A stretch of 64,000 nt of DNA from Hyaloscypha bicolor E (GCF_002865645.1 NW_020194585.1:868001-932000); one strand, 5' to 3'; counted from the stretch's first letter, positions 34,511-46,018 are shown. Notes: generated by a model not told the origin, from the sequence alone. Numbers and translations are program-made.

Positions 34511-37500
34511 ATGCCGGATTCCAAAAAATCAACCCATGTCACCTATAAAGATACCAAAATCGAGCCTCTCTCGGACGATAATATCTACTCCTGGATGGAC
34601 GACGCTATGAATCTCTTTATAGTCGAAGATCTATGGTAATTTGTCGATCCTGATCAAGCTCCTGCCCTTATTTCGTCCTAAAAGGACGATAAATCGATTG
34701 CTCGTTAATTAGCAATCGCCAGAGCGGTACTAAGTTTACTTATTACCCACGATACCTGGTAACAATTCAAGGAAATTAAGCTCGCACACCTGGTTTGGAG
34801 CGAGATTTAAGTCAAAGCTGAATAGCTAAAAGCTCAAAAGGAAGCCCTATACCTTTAATAAATGGAAACTATTATATTTGATAGTACCAAGGGAATGGAT
34901 GACTTCATTAACCGCATTAGTCGCAAAGTAGCTGAAATCAAGGGGGTAAATGGGTCGATTTCGAATGTTTCTGTGTCCGGATACCTGATTCGTGGCCTCC
35001 TAAAGGAATACGACTTATATAAGCCCCTCCTGAATTCCATCAGAGCTAACGTCGATAAATTGAAGCTGGAATTACTCAAAGCGGACGCTTCTACCAAGAA
35101 AGAGAAGCTTAGGGCTAAACCTCCCGCTTTCAACCCAGATACCACTCCAAAGGCACTAGCTGTCCAAGGGAGTGGAGAAAATCAGTCGAATAAGCCGAAG
35201 CGGGGAAGGGATCTAAATGCCTATTATATGTTCCATAAATTCAAAGGACATGATATTAAAGACTATACTATGTATAAATTGGCCTAGGATTACTTCAATT
35301 CCAATGGAAAGGACTCTAATTCCACTAATTAGGAGGCGCTATCAGCTCTATTAACTATCTATAAAAAAGCTTATACTGCCAAAAAATCAACTACTGGAAA
35401 ATCGACATTCAGTGCCCTGTTTAGTAGCTAATTACTCGACGACGATTTTACGAATATCTGGTATATTGATTCGGGCGCTACGGACCATTTTACGGGAAGT
35501 AAAAGCTCCTTCATTACCTACGAAGATATGGAACCGTTCCCTATTACCCTTGGTAACGAATCTACAATTCTCATTAAGGGTAAGGGAACCATTATTTTGT
35601 CAACCACTCCTGAGCTAAAAGTATAGCTAAACAATATACTATATAGCCCCCAATTCCGAAACACGTTATTATTATCGATTCCCAAAATTACCCAAGCTAG
35701 AGGAAGCGTTAATTTTTCTACTGGGAAAGCTTATATTATTAATAATGGAATGACTATAGTAACCGGTATATATAAACCATCTACTGGGTTATATCAGCTT
35801 GACCAATTTAGTTCAGGGCGTGCCCTAAAATCGTCAAAATCGGACGCGCTAGCCTCCCTGGAAATCTGGCACCAGAGATATGGCTACCTGAATACGAAGT
35901 ATATTCTGGAATCGGTAAATCATGTTAATGAACTCCAATTCAAAAATCAAAACCCATTTGACTACGATCCCTGTAATATGAGCAAAATCACTAGGGCTAG
36001 TATAAGCGATTTATACCCTGAAAAACTGCTTCCAGGGAAGTATATCGCAATCGACATGTGGGGGCTATCAAGGGTAGCCTCCCTTAGCGGAAATACTTAT
36101 ATACTATCTATTACTTATAAGGGATCTAAATATCACATGGCAGTATATAATTCGGACAGAAAGAGCTATTTTACCGATCTCCAAGACCAGGTTACCTTCT
36201 CTGAAACCCAAACTGGGAATAAAGTCAAACGCCTACATCTTGATAATGCTCCGGAATTTGTATCGGGCCAAGTCAAGGAATAGTGTAAATCAAAGAGTAT
36301 TCGCTTGGAACTAACCACTACCTATATACCTGAATAGAATGGTATTTCTGAACGCAGTATACGTACAATTATCGAATCAGAGCGTACGGAGCTAGAATAA
36401 TTAGGCTTGCTATACGAGTTTTGGGAGGAAGCAGCTACACATGGGATTTATGCCTATAATCGGTGCCACCTACCCAAAATCGGTATAACTCCGTATAAAG
36501 CGTTCTATAGGGCTAAACCGGACGTTTCCAATTTACGCATATTTGGTTCCTTAGCATATATCCATATACCTAAGGAAATAGCTTCATGGCACAAGCATAT
36601 GGCCAAGGCCTTTAGGGGCATTTTCACTGGCTATGGTAGTTCCGGATATCGAATTTGGAACCCACGCAAGCGTATATTCGTCGTTTCCAACCATTATACC
36701 ATTAAAGAACACGTTAAGGGAGTTTTACTCCTAAACCCAGCGTCCTAGCTATATAGAAGACTAGTAGGAACTACTACAGAATCTGACGATGGTTCCACCG
36801 ATAATTCGGATAACCCCGATACAGATTACGGAGATACCATTATTATCAATACTGGAAATTAATAGCTTAATAATCTATTAGAAAATAATAGAGAAAATTA
36901 CTCCGATACCAAAGGGGGTACTACTAAAAACGCGTCACGTAACGCAATTAGGGGTGCTCCTGACCTAAGCGAGCCCCCTGAGCCCCTATTTGAGAACAAC
37001 CAAGAACCTATAGCACCCACAGGTGCTTCTGAACAGGGTTCTACAAATCAGGAGGCGCCTAAAATGGTCAGTTTTAGGGGTAAACTACTCCCTAGACGTC
37101 CGAAATCGACTAGAATTACCGGGGAAACAGTGGATCACCGAGCTTTAATAGTCAGTAACCAGAATACAGAAGCTTCCAAAATTCCATTATTAATTAAAGA
37201 AGCTCTCTCTGGTCCAGATGCCTATCTTTGGAGACCTTCGATTAAGAAAGAACTGGACTCCTATTTGCGGAATTATACCTGGGATCTAGTGGTACGAAAA
37301 TACCAAAAAACCATCGGATACCGCTGGATCTTCAAAATCAAGTCTAATAGACGCCACAAATCTAGGCTTATAGCACAAGGCTATACGCAAGAATATGGCG
37401 TAGATTACTTTGAAACGTTTGCACTAGTTACTAGACTTTCTACCATTCGAATCATGTTAGCCCTAGCAGCTAAATATGGGCTATATATCCAACAAATAGA

Positions 37501-38713
37501 CATTCAGACAGCGTTTCTATATAGAGAATTAGAAGAAGAGTGCTATATGGAATAACCTCCTGGTTTTACCGAAGGAATGAACCTTATTTGCCGCTTACGG
37601 AAGAGCATTTATGGCCTGAAACAAGCCCCTAGGGTTTGGTATCAGGTAATTAATCGTTTTTTCCACTCTATTGGGTTCCAGTAATTACTTAGTGATCCAG
37701 CGCTCTATATCTACCGGGAACACGAGGTTGATTAGCTACTAATTCTAATTGCTATTTACGTGGACGATATGATTATTATAGGAAAAAACATGAACCATAT
37801 TAATAGAATCAAAGCTCAATTATATCAGAAGTTTGATATGACCAATATGGGAGAAATCAAAACGCTTCTGGGTATGGAAATCGTACGTTTGCGGGACGGT
37901 TCGGTGTTTTTATACCAAAATCGATATCTTATGAACATGCTCCTAAGGTATTAAATAGAAGGTTACATGCCCATTACCACTCTAATGGCCGAACCTACGG
38001 CACCTGATGGAATTAATATCGATATTACTAAATATCAAAGTCGAACTGGATCACTTATGTGGCCATCATTAGCTTCACGACCCGATTTCTGCTTTGCCGC
38101 AGGGTACTTAGGACGTTCTAATTCGTGTCCTAAAGCATCGCATGGTACCGCACAGAAGCGTATAATGCGATATATTAAGGGGTCACCTGATATGGGCATT
38201 CTATATAACGCTTCGTCTAATAAAGGGCTTATAGGGTACTCAGATGCCGATTATGGAGGCGATTTACAGGATCGCAAATCAACCTCCGGCATGGTTTTTA
38301 CCCTATTTGGTGGTTCCATTAGCTGGGCTAGTACCAAGCAAAAAACTATCACTACAGCCACTATTATAGCTAAATATGTCGCCCTGACGCCGGCAATCAA
38401 AGAAGCTTTATGGCTAAAGCAACTGTTTGAGGAAATATCGATTCCTATAGGCTTAATCGAGGTAAAAACGGACGCTCAGGGAGCTATGGATCTAGCTACG
38501 AACGCCCGATTTTCGCAAAAAACCAAGCATATCGATATTAGACACCATTTTATCAGGGACCACATTAACACCAAGGAAATCGATCTCAAGCACGTTCCTA
38601 CGGGGGAAATGACGGCCGATATTCTCACCAAACCACTCCCTAGACCGGCTTTTGAACTGCTACGATCGAAATTAGGGCTTATTAGCCTCACTGACGTCGA
38701 ACCTCGACTGTAA
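34511..38713 (+). pseudogene. Copia gag-pol polyprotein with 22 in-frame TAA/TAG codons
   Basis: From ATG 34511 to the TAA at 38711-38713 the sequence stays in one frame for 1,400 codons. The aspartic protease site is WYIDSGATDHF (about 35460). The integrase region has a HxxxH-type zinc area changed to HQRYGY...CNMSK, then IDMWG and the D-E residues around DNAPEF and NGISER. The reverse transcriptase has YRWIFKIKSNR, IDIQTAFLY and the catalytic YVDDMI (about 37758). RNase H has GYSDADYGGD and ending DILTKPLP. The frame is broken by 22 internal stops, 13 TAA and 9 TAG, none TGA, several at positions where copia proteins have Gln (for example ECYME-stop-PPGF and PE-stop-NGISER). Confidence 0.9.
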
Positions 38714-38723
38714 GGAGGAGGCG

Positions 38724-39074
38724 TGTTGAAATTGGTACGCTACCATAGCTAGCTCACTAGTCCTTCCAGCACCAGGTTTAACCACTAATTTAGGGTTCTC
38801 CACTCTCATTTGTCATGCGTCACTCGCTGAGCTTACCAAGCTTACTAGTATATCGTTATTTTGATTACTTTTGATTTATTAGCTGATTGATAATGTATCG
38901 GAGAAAGCGGGCTCGGCATCACCGGTATCGCCGAAGGGTAATGGGAATAAATCCCTTACTTTAGACACTTTTCCTCTGTTTTTACACTTCACTCTCCTGT
39001 ATCTAGTCATTTTTTACAGATTGTCAACCTCCAATATATCGATTTTCCATCAATAAATCGATCACTTTCCAATA
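38724..39074 (+). repeat. 3' LTR of the copia element
   Basis: 351 bp. At four of the nine sites that differ from the 5' LTR, all in the upstream half, this copy carries TpA where the 5' LTR has CpA. Confidence 0.95.
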
Positions 39075-39229
39075 ATGTTCCTCCAGCAGCCGTCTTCAGG
39101 TGCGGATTCGATCCTTTGCATGATGTAGGTGTCAAGTATGGTGCGAAGCTGAAGCAGGCTGCGATTGAGGCAGCCTGGCGTCACTTCGAAAAACTGGCAC
39201 ATGGCTTTTTGCAGACGTCTTGCATATAG

Positions 39230-40038
39230 TTCCATAGAACAACGGGGTAACAAAACCGGTTGGAAGGGACTCGAAGCTGTTGTCATATCGCAATTAATTT
39301 CAGCACTTGTATTTCGTCACATTCCACCTAGTGGTTGAATCGTGTATATACTTCACGAGTAGCACAATGGAACGATCCAGCAAAGGAGCCGGAGTAGGGT
39401 CCGTGAATCTGGGGAGACGGCCTTCAGTACACTTGTTAGCAGTGGTTCTACAGAGACAGCCTTACAGATCTGGGAAGCACTCTTCAGGACAAACGCGCAC
39501 CGCGTGTTGTCCTTCCTCAAGTATTGCTTGGCACGGAGCTTTGCAATATTTGACGACCTGGCAATGTTTGCCATGCCAATTCCCGTTTGTCTGGGGCCAA
39601 CGCAGTCTTTCCACCTCGAGGGAAACCCTGCAGCTGACCATCAAAGGCCAGACTGGATTCGTTTGCCCTCTTCTCGCCGTCTGTCTTGTGCCTTCTACCA
39701 GTGATCGCTTGTATCCTCCGTGCGTAATCTTTATGTTCTGCAATGTTGTATCCAAACAGGGCTGAGTGCAACTCGAGGCTTTGCCGTTGCAATATGACTG
39801 CTCGTGGAGGCGCTTTGTTTGCAAGGCTACAAAGGAGCATCTGCCGCGAACTCGTGTTGAAATCCGTCTCGATCCGATTGTGTGGGACGAAGCTTGTCTC
39901 TCCTTGCATATATCTTCTGAGACATCTTGCAGGCTTAGGTCTGGGACTTTTCGCGGTTTCGACGGGGTTGATCGAAAGCAAGCTACTTTTCTGGGGACAA
40001 CCCGCATACGTTGTCAAGCTCTCGCAACACTTGTCACT
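39230..40038 (-). pseudogene. Possible degenerate gene, minus strand
   Basis: Between the two transposons, minus-strand frames at 40017-39517 and 39574-39353 have protein-like segments (SSRQMLLCSLANKAPPRAV, then RCAFVLKSASQICKAVSVE) that sit in different frames. This looks like one decayed gene with frameshifts. No family was assigned. Confidence 0.35.
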
Positions 40039-40211
40039 TACAGTTATATGCGAAAACTCCCTGTTTTAGCGAATTTTAGCCGCATCATGCACTTTTGGTG
40101 CGCACCCCACCAAAAATTAATGATAATTGACAAAACTCACCCAACAATCGCACTACCACCTCCAGCACCATCCCAATTAGGCAATTTCGACTTTATTCGC
40201 AAGCTCCTACC

Positions 40212-42314
40212 ATGGCACGTTCAAAGAGCAAAAAAATCGAGAAACCACTGCCTTTAGTAGGCAAAAAACGACAGAGAAAACCTACGGCTAAGGCCTCCTC
40301 CGCTCTAGTAGCTCCCAAATAGCCTAAAATCAAGCTCACGACTGCTAGCAGGCCCCTAAAAGAGCCTTCTCCTGATACTGGTGCTAGCGGAGCTAATCCC
40401 CAAAGGGAGCGTACTATCGAAATATCGTCGTCGTCGTCCAGCGAGTCTCCAGAGCCCGAAGCTAAGACCCACGTGGTTACCGTGAACTGGCAGGTTTACC
40501 TGAACCATAAGCTAGTTCATTCGGAGTCTTTTCAGGAGGATTTTTTATTGATTCTACATAATGGATACCGATTTTGGCAGGGCTGGGTTCAGATGAGGGT
40601 CAACGAAGCGGCGAAGACGGATAAGGAGATTAAAGCTAGGAGAAAATGGAAGGAAATATATGGAGCTTTGAGTAATCGATAGATCTTCCATATCCAAGAT
40701 AGGGAGAGCTTTGAGAGGTTCGAAAAAATAATGGTTTCTAGGGGCTCAAAAGGCGTTAATTGCGTTATTAAAGCTCGATTCGTCACCAAAGGAGACCCCG
40801 AATCGTTACCGGAACCAGAGAAAGCGTCAGGAAAGAGAAGAAAAACACCAGATCCTCCCAAGCTAGTCTATTCAGATAACGACAGTGACGCTAAAAAGAG
40901 CATTCCCCCCATTAAGAAGGCTAGGAAAACAGCTACTACTATTGCTATTGCGTCTTTAGTCGAGGATAGGAAGACACAATCGAGATATCAGGAGAGATTG
41001 AGCCTACTTTTGCGGTATTGGAGATATAATAGGGGAGAAAGGGGAGGGTGCCTAAATAGGAATTAATAGTATTTTATCCATGAAGGGAACCATTTCAGGA
41101 TTAAATTAGACGACTTCTATAAATGGATAGATTAATGGAGAGATGAGCTTCCTAATAAGGCTAATACCACTACTATTCCTACTGATTTGATTATTAAATG
41201 GATACTATATGGCGAAAATTAATAGAGGATTAGTGGATAACGAAATGAGAGCAAAGGAAAGGTGAAGGAGAAGGAGAGAGTGAAGGATAAACCAAGAGAG
41301 GGCTCATCTTAACCTATTATTAACTATAACTACTATGGCGATAAATTCAAGGGAGAAGAGCCCTCCACTAGCTTATATAGCGTCCCACGGGTACTACTAC
41401 CCCGTCGTTCACCTGTATATCCCGCTGATTACGATCTAATTCCCCCCCCTGAGTTCGTGGCTATTGAGCAAGCTTCACGTCGTCGAGCTAAACTCCTCTA
41501 GTAAAACCAGCTTCTTCCCCGTCCACGAGCTAATTCGCCTTATTTTTAATATCGACGACCTTCTCCTCCTACTCTTCCACGTTCCCGGTATTAAGATCGC
41601 GATTGTCAAGCTGAGTACTTCTCTAGCGTCTTTAATTTGCGTGCTTTGCGAGAGTCTAGCCTAATTCGTGGAGATACTAATATTGGGGAGGAATTAGCGT
41701 TATTTAGGGCATGGCTAGATGCTCACTTACCTCGAAATTAACGAGCTGATATTAGTAATTTAATAGCTATGGCGTCAGAGGAGCAGATTAACCCGAAATA
41801 GCTAAAGGCGATGGAGAAATCGGAGGCTAAAGAGCATGGCATTCCATGGGGATTTCTCCTTGTCATAAAGGATCAGGTTTCCCCTTGGCGTACTATATGG
41901 AATTCGGAGGTTAATTAATCTTCTATATCAAATATGGGTGCTCCGGTACTAATTACTAATATAGTAGCCCCCTCCCAAAGCACTATTCCGGATACCCAAG
42001 CAGGAGACTCGATTTGACCAGATATCGTCTTTAGTACGTATCCTGAAGACGAGATTAGCTTTTACCAGGGCATAGGCAACTCACAGAAGCAGGATTAGGA
42101 AGAGTTTATGACTCCTGGGATATTTAATAACGATTGCGAATCGATTGGGGGTTAGATGGAGGATAATATTTAGAATCGAGCCTTGATTTCCATATATTAC
42201 GGGACTAGGAAGGCGAGGAATAGACTAATTAGATTACAGGATTTTAGGCTTTTTTAAAGAGATTTATTACTGGCGTTATGGTCATTGTTTTTAGTCGAGA
42301 TTATTAATATTTGA
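40212..42314 (+). pseudogene. Accessory ORF of the DNA transposon, unknown function
   Basis: One frame of 701 codons from ATG 40212 to TGA 42312-42314 without frameshift, broken by about 21 in-frame stops, of which all but one (TGA in SI-stop-PDI) are TAA or TAG. The N-terminus is Lys-rich (MARSKSKKIEKPLPLVGKKR), followed by a Ser run and an SESPEPE acidic stretch, then VNWQVYLNHKLVHSESF and helical, basic segments. It is not a transposase by any motif visible here; a DNA-binding or regulatory accessory protein is possible. Confidence 0.7.
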
Positions 42315-42576
42315 AGTTTTTCCCTTATACTAAATATTTTTGTAACTACACTATAGGATTTTTATATATTAGAATAATTAAAAGAGCTATTTCCTATAAT
42401 TCTAAATATGCTTTCGTTTTTTTAATAGTAGTTGTGGTTATTAAGAACCGTAGTGTTTTTTAATTAGCGTTAATATTGGCTCTCTAGTAAAGTAACAAGT
42501 GATTTTGGAACTACCTTTTATAATATTAAAATCACCAGAACTTTAAGTAATATTAAGTATGGCGATTCCATTAATT

Positions 42577-43578
42577 TTATACTAATTCTATAGGGAAATT
42601 CCGATATCCTGAATTATAGAAATGCCCCCTAGCCTTCCTAGCTGCCTCCGGCCCCCGTCCAAGCCTCCGAATAGTATTAATCAGATAATTTCCAAAGTCT
42701 GGATACTCCCCATAGACTTTCCTATAGTTCTTCCGCATATTAGACTTAATATCGTGAAAGCTCTCCTTGATTAGGTTCAAAATTGGGTAATAAGGAGGCA
42801 ACTAGCATATCCAAATACCCCGTACCCGGCACATATCAAGTATCCTCTGACTCCGGTATATACCACAGTTATCCATTATAATAATCGAATTTTTGCCCGG
42901 CCATGGATTATACTGCGAGAGCACCCTATTTTCCATCTAATCTTCAAAAATCTCGGCTATAATATTGCCTTAATAAACCAAAGGATCAAGGTACCCATTA
43001 ATCATATATGCTGGTAAAAGGGACTACTTAGGAGATCGCTTCAAGAGTATCTTTATCTCCGCAGGTAAGCCCTGAGGTACCCATCCATATTTCCTATGCC
43101 CCGTATGCTCATTAAAAGCTAATTCGTCCACGGTAACGATCTGATCTGCTCTCCAAAATCGAGAATCGTCATACCACTACTCAAGAAGCTCCTGGTTTTG
43201 CTCCGCCGCCACCGCCTTGATTTTCTTATGTATAATCTCTAATCTCTTCAAAAGACGCGAGATCGTCGTTTGGTGAGGTTTAATGCCGAATTCCTCATTA
43301 AGAAAGTCGATAATTTCCTCCTGGTAAACGTTGACATATCTCAGAACATGCTTCATTACCGCTTCTTCTATTTCTGGTATAATTATCGATCGACGGCCTG
43401 GTTTTTTCCGGGGATCCTAGCCAAGAGCTTTCCGAACCCGTATCTAATACCTCCGATATCGTATGGTTTCGTAAGTAGTATTGAATCGGGTTGCGATCTC
43501 GTGCAAATCGGGGTGATAAGGTTGTGCGACGATAGCGTCGATGGCCGCGATTTCGCGCGGGCTTAGGTGAGGAGCCAT
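42577..43578 (-). pseudogene. Tc1/IS630-type DDE transposase with seven in-frame TAA/TAG codons
   Basis: One frame of 333 codons from ATG 43578. The N-terminal helix-turn-helix region (MAPHLSPREIAAIDAIV, then YETIRYRRY) precedes the catalytic domain. Catalytic blocks are VDELAFNEHTGHRKYGW (first D), IIIMDNCGIY (second D) and LPPYYPILNLIKESF (third acidic residue). Seven stops occur, all TAG or TAA; several fall where glutamine would be expected, for example LLE-stop-WYDD. Trp codons are intact. The element is non-autonomous in this state. Confidence 0.85.
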
Positions 43579-43770
43579 AATCTGCTCTTATCATTAGCAA
43601 GAGCTACTTTAGGGGAGTAAATTGATCCACTTCTCATCTAATTCGGACGTGGTTTGGTGAAGCAATTGGTGGTTGAAGATAATTTAGGTAACTTTTGGTG
43701 CACCCATTTTTAAGTGTACCGCTTTTCGTCAAAAACTCGCTAAAACAGGGAGTTTTCGCATATAACTGTA

Positions 43771-44028
43771 AGCGAAAACGATCGAGCCAATCAGCGCGTC
43801 TTCTATGCACCCGAGATCCATCGTCTGAGCGCGTGCTCCCAGTGGCCCCGGCGCGCTGCGCTGCAAGATCAGGGTTGTACAGTAGTGTCCCGTCTCAACA
43901 ATCCCTCTTTGCCTTTTCGGCACACACCGCCAGGCTCAATCCTTTAAAGAATTGTTAATTTGTCAATTCGATCTTATCAGGAAGTTTCCCCGAGTTTGTA
44001 GGGGTTGATCCATTGAATTCCAGGCGCA
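43771..44028. other. Flank between the DNA transposon and microprotein gene A
   Basis: 258 bp holding the presumed promoter and 5' untranslated sequence of microprotein gene A. Nothing else is recognised. Confidence 0.35.
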
Positions 44029-44307
44029 ATGGTATGATTTGACTACCCTCCGCCCCCCCCTATCAAAACCAGAACGTTGAGCAATTGACGAGTGCAATTG
44101 CAGGGCCCGAAGCCGAAAAAGAAGAAGGTGGTCGTGTGGGTTTGGGTATGCGTAGGTCGCTGGCCTGATCAAGACGAAGCAGCAGCTCACGAAACGCTTC
44201 TTTAGTGCCATTGCAACGCTTCAGGAATGACATTGCTAGTGGAGTACTGCCCTGCGTGCCAAACCCCCAGATGTGCTGCGTGCGACGTACACAAGCAGAC
44301 ACGATGA
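44029..44307 (+). CDS. Cysteine-rich microprotein, family copy A
   Basis: Exons 44029-44031 (ATG only), 44104-44151 and 44206-44307 with introns of 72 and 54 bp give 50 residues. Exon 2 encodes GPKPKKKKVVVWVWVC: a basic run followed by a V/W-rich stretch. Exon 3 encodes CHCNASGMTLLVEYCPACQ and then TPRCAACDVHKQTR with a TGA stop. The seven cysteines (CCxC, CPxC, CxxC) could bind zinc; this is inferred from spacing only. Three more genes with the same exon plan and the same conserved blocks lie in this window. Both introns are GT-AG and in phase 0. No known family name is claimed. Confidence 0.78.
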
Positions 44308-45632
44308 CCTGATACTCATGCCTCTACCTTCGAGCTCAACCATGACAGAGAGAGAGGCCTGCGTCAAAATTCCTTTCCATCAACGGGCTCGGCTATCTTT
44401 CACAACAAATTCGCCAATTAATAAGGAAAGACGGCACATTTGTCGTATCAGGATGGAGAGGGAGGGATAGAAGGGGCGGGCGAGATGGAGATGGATTCCG
44501 GGAGAGCCGCCAGGTGGCAGAGGGCAAGAGAGGAGAGAAAAATTACGGCGGGAATTGGAAAACAAAAGCCTGAAAAGATATACCCCATAGACAATAGACG
44601 GAAATGGCTTCTCAATAATTCTCCAACTGACTCCGCCCTTCGGAGATAACAATATTTGTGCCCTCGACATTGTCGTGAGGGGCGGCGAAGCCGCGGGTAA
44701 GGCCTTGAAAGTTGGCCATATAACTCGTTGGTAGACAGGGGAGTTTGTCTTTTAGACAAGACCGATGAAAGAAATGACAGGCAAAATGCTCAGAACCGGT
44801 CTAACAGAATGGATAGAGGAACACGGCGGCAAATAGGAGACTGGATGGTCATGGACAACTGTCCACATTTTCTGCCATGACCCACCAAATAAGAGATTCT
44901 CTTCGCTGTTCCTTTTGAACAAGCTCGCTCACACACGCTCCTTTCCTACACACAATCCAGCAAACAGGAGCAGCCAGCCACTTTCTCCAGCCTTATACGA
45001 AATGACACTTTCCGTCCTTTTTCCCACACTGGATACGCACTCACGTAACGTACTTACAATAGAGTTGCTCATAGCATGTTGTGCATAATCGCGTGGGAGA
45101 AAGCTGTCTTTGGTCGTCCCGAGAGCTGGAATATTGAGGGGTCGATTGGAGTGCGGGTTTGTCCATGTTTCTGTGGGGATGTTGCGATTGTGATGGGAGT
45201 TGGAGATATGTCGAATCCGAGAGCCGAATACCTACCCATTGTTAATGTCCATATCACGTGATCTGCGTCGCTACAGCGCCATGCGCACTTTCGTGTTCTA
45301 ATAGCCAGTTCGTCCTCCTTTGCTCGCCGCTTCGCTCACAGTCAGGGAAAGCAAGTGTCCCACGAGAGCAAGTATCCCACGAAAGTAAGTATATTCCACC
45401 CTACCCGTGCAGCTGCGGCAGGGTGCGCTTTGGGTCCGTGCAAGTTTAAGCGAGGTCTATGCAGCGAATGATACAGTCTAATTCTCGATCTGAGACTTCT
45501 GATTCGCTCTAATTTGTGGTACAATTGATCATGGAATGTGCGCACCTGGCCGCAGCTGAACAGATAACAAGGGCTACTTTCCAATCGCAAAAACGCTCCA
45601 AAGGTAGGAACAACTCCACCCTTCTTACGGTA
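44308..45632. other. Intergenic region
   Basis: About 1.3 kb with no supported gene. At 45306-45365 a stretch (gttcgtcctcctttgctcg ... gggaaagcaagtgtccc) recurs in diverged form at 56184-56236, so it belongs to a dispersed repeat. Confidence 0.4.
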
Positions 45633-46016
45633 CCCGTTCGTACCTTCCACAAGTTACCACTGGCGGGTTCATGAAAGCGACTGGGCCAAATCACGTGCAC
45701 ACTATTTCAAGGATTCACAGCAAAATGCCCAATCTCTGAACCGCTCAAAACCATATTTGACTAATAATACCACAATTTCAATACTATTATTATATTCGTA
45801 CTTTCTAGAGTATTCTTTATAAACTGTAAACCTTTTATAATTTCTTGAGCACTTTGAAAAAATCTCAAAATATTTTGTATTCTAACAGGGGTAAAAGTGG
45901 GCGGCGGTTGAGTGTTTGGCCAGTGAATACTAGATAAGGTTAAAATAGTACGCACGTGATTAGGCCCAGTCGCTTTCACGAACCACCAGTGATGACTTGT
46001 GGAAGGTATGAACGGG
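45633..46016. mobile_element. 384-bp MITE-like element with long inverted repeats
   Basis: Left end CCCGTTCGTACCTTCCAC and right end GTGGAAGGTATGAACGGG are inverted copies. The inverted repeat extends about 65 bp with a few mismatches (to AAATCACGTGC on the left and GCACGTGATT on the right). The element is flanked by TA on both sides (45631-45632 and 46017-46018). The core is AT-rich and non-coding. Confidence 0.75.
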
Positions 46017-46018
46017 TA

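Larger units (their letters stand above)
33958..39074 (+). mobile_element. Ty1/copia LTR retrotransposon, complete but nonsense-mutated
   Basis: A 5,117-bp element with two 351-bp LTRs that begin TGTTGAAATTGG and end TTTCCAATA, flanked by the 5-bp target duplication ATGTT (33953-33957 and 39075-39079). A purine-rich tract (aaggaggaggcg, 38712-38723) lies directly before the 3' LTR. The internal region carries one gag-pol frame in the copia order protease, integrase, reverse transcriptase, RNase H. The LTRs differ at 9 of 351 positions (about 2.6 percent), so the insertion is not very recent unless the mutations came from RIP. Confidence 0.95.
33136..39229 (+). pseudogene. Alpha/beta-hydrolase pseudogene split by a copia element
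   Basis: Left part 33136-33957, right part 39075-39229. The left part keeps the hormone-sensitive-lipase-type oxyanion motif HGGGY (about 33436) and VYAVEYRLPPEW. A 2-bp length change after EW shifts the frame (QLDEYEAVVEWL is in another frame), the nucleophile motif GDSAGG reads GDRAGG, and a second shift precedes AAQLLLYPEARLPFG. The frame ending SDLGNV before the transposon continues, once the element and one target copy are removed, as PPAAVFRCGFDPLHDVG and WRHFEKLAHGFLQ, the usual C-terminal region with catalytic Asp and His. The gene was thus probably a serine hydrolase; it is broken both by the insertion and by small mutations, and the order of these events is unknown. Confidence 0.85.
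40041..43768. mobile_element. Tc1/mariner-superfamily DNA transposon with two convergent ORFs
   Basis: A 3,728-bp element flanked by TA on both sides (40039-40040 and 43769-43770). The terminal inverted repeats start CAGTTATATGCG and are identical for the first 32 bp, about 37 bp in all. It carries a plus-strand ORF of unknown function and a minus-strand DDE transposase. Both ORFs hold many TAA/TAG codons but keep their frame, so the copy is inactive. Confidence 0.9.

Noticed and set aside
34511..38713. UAA/UAG read as glutamine in the transposons (alternative genetic code)
   Set aside because: Host genes in the window end with normal TAA/TAG/TGA, CAA/CAG codons are present in the same frames, and the LTR differences show a C to T process acting on DNA after insertion.
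33958..39074. RNA-level C to U editing before reverse transcription as cause of the LTR differences
   Set aside because: Both LTRs derive from one template and are identical at insertion, so the nine differences arose later on DNA. Editing could still explain part of the internal stops.
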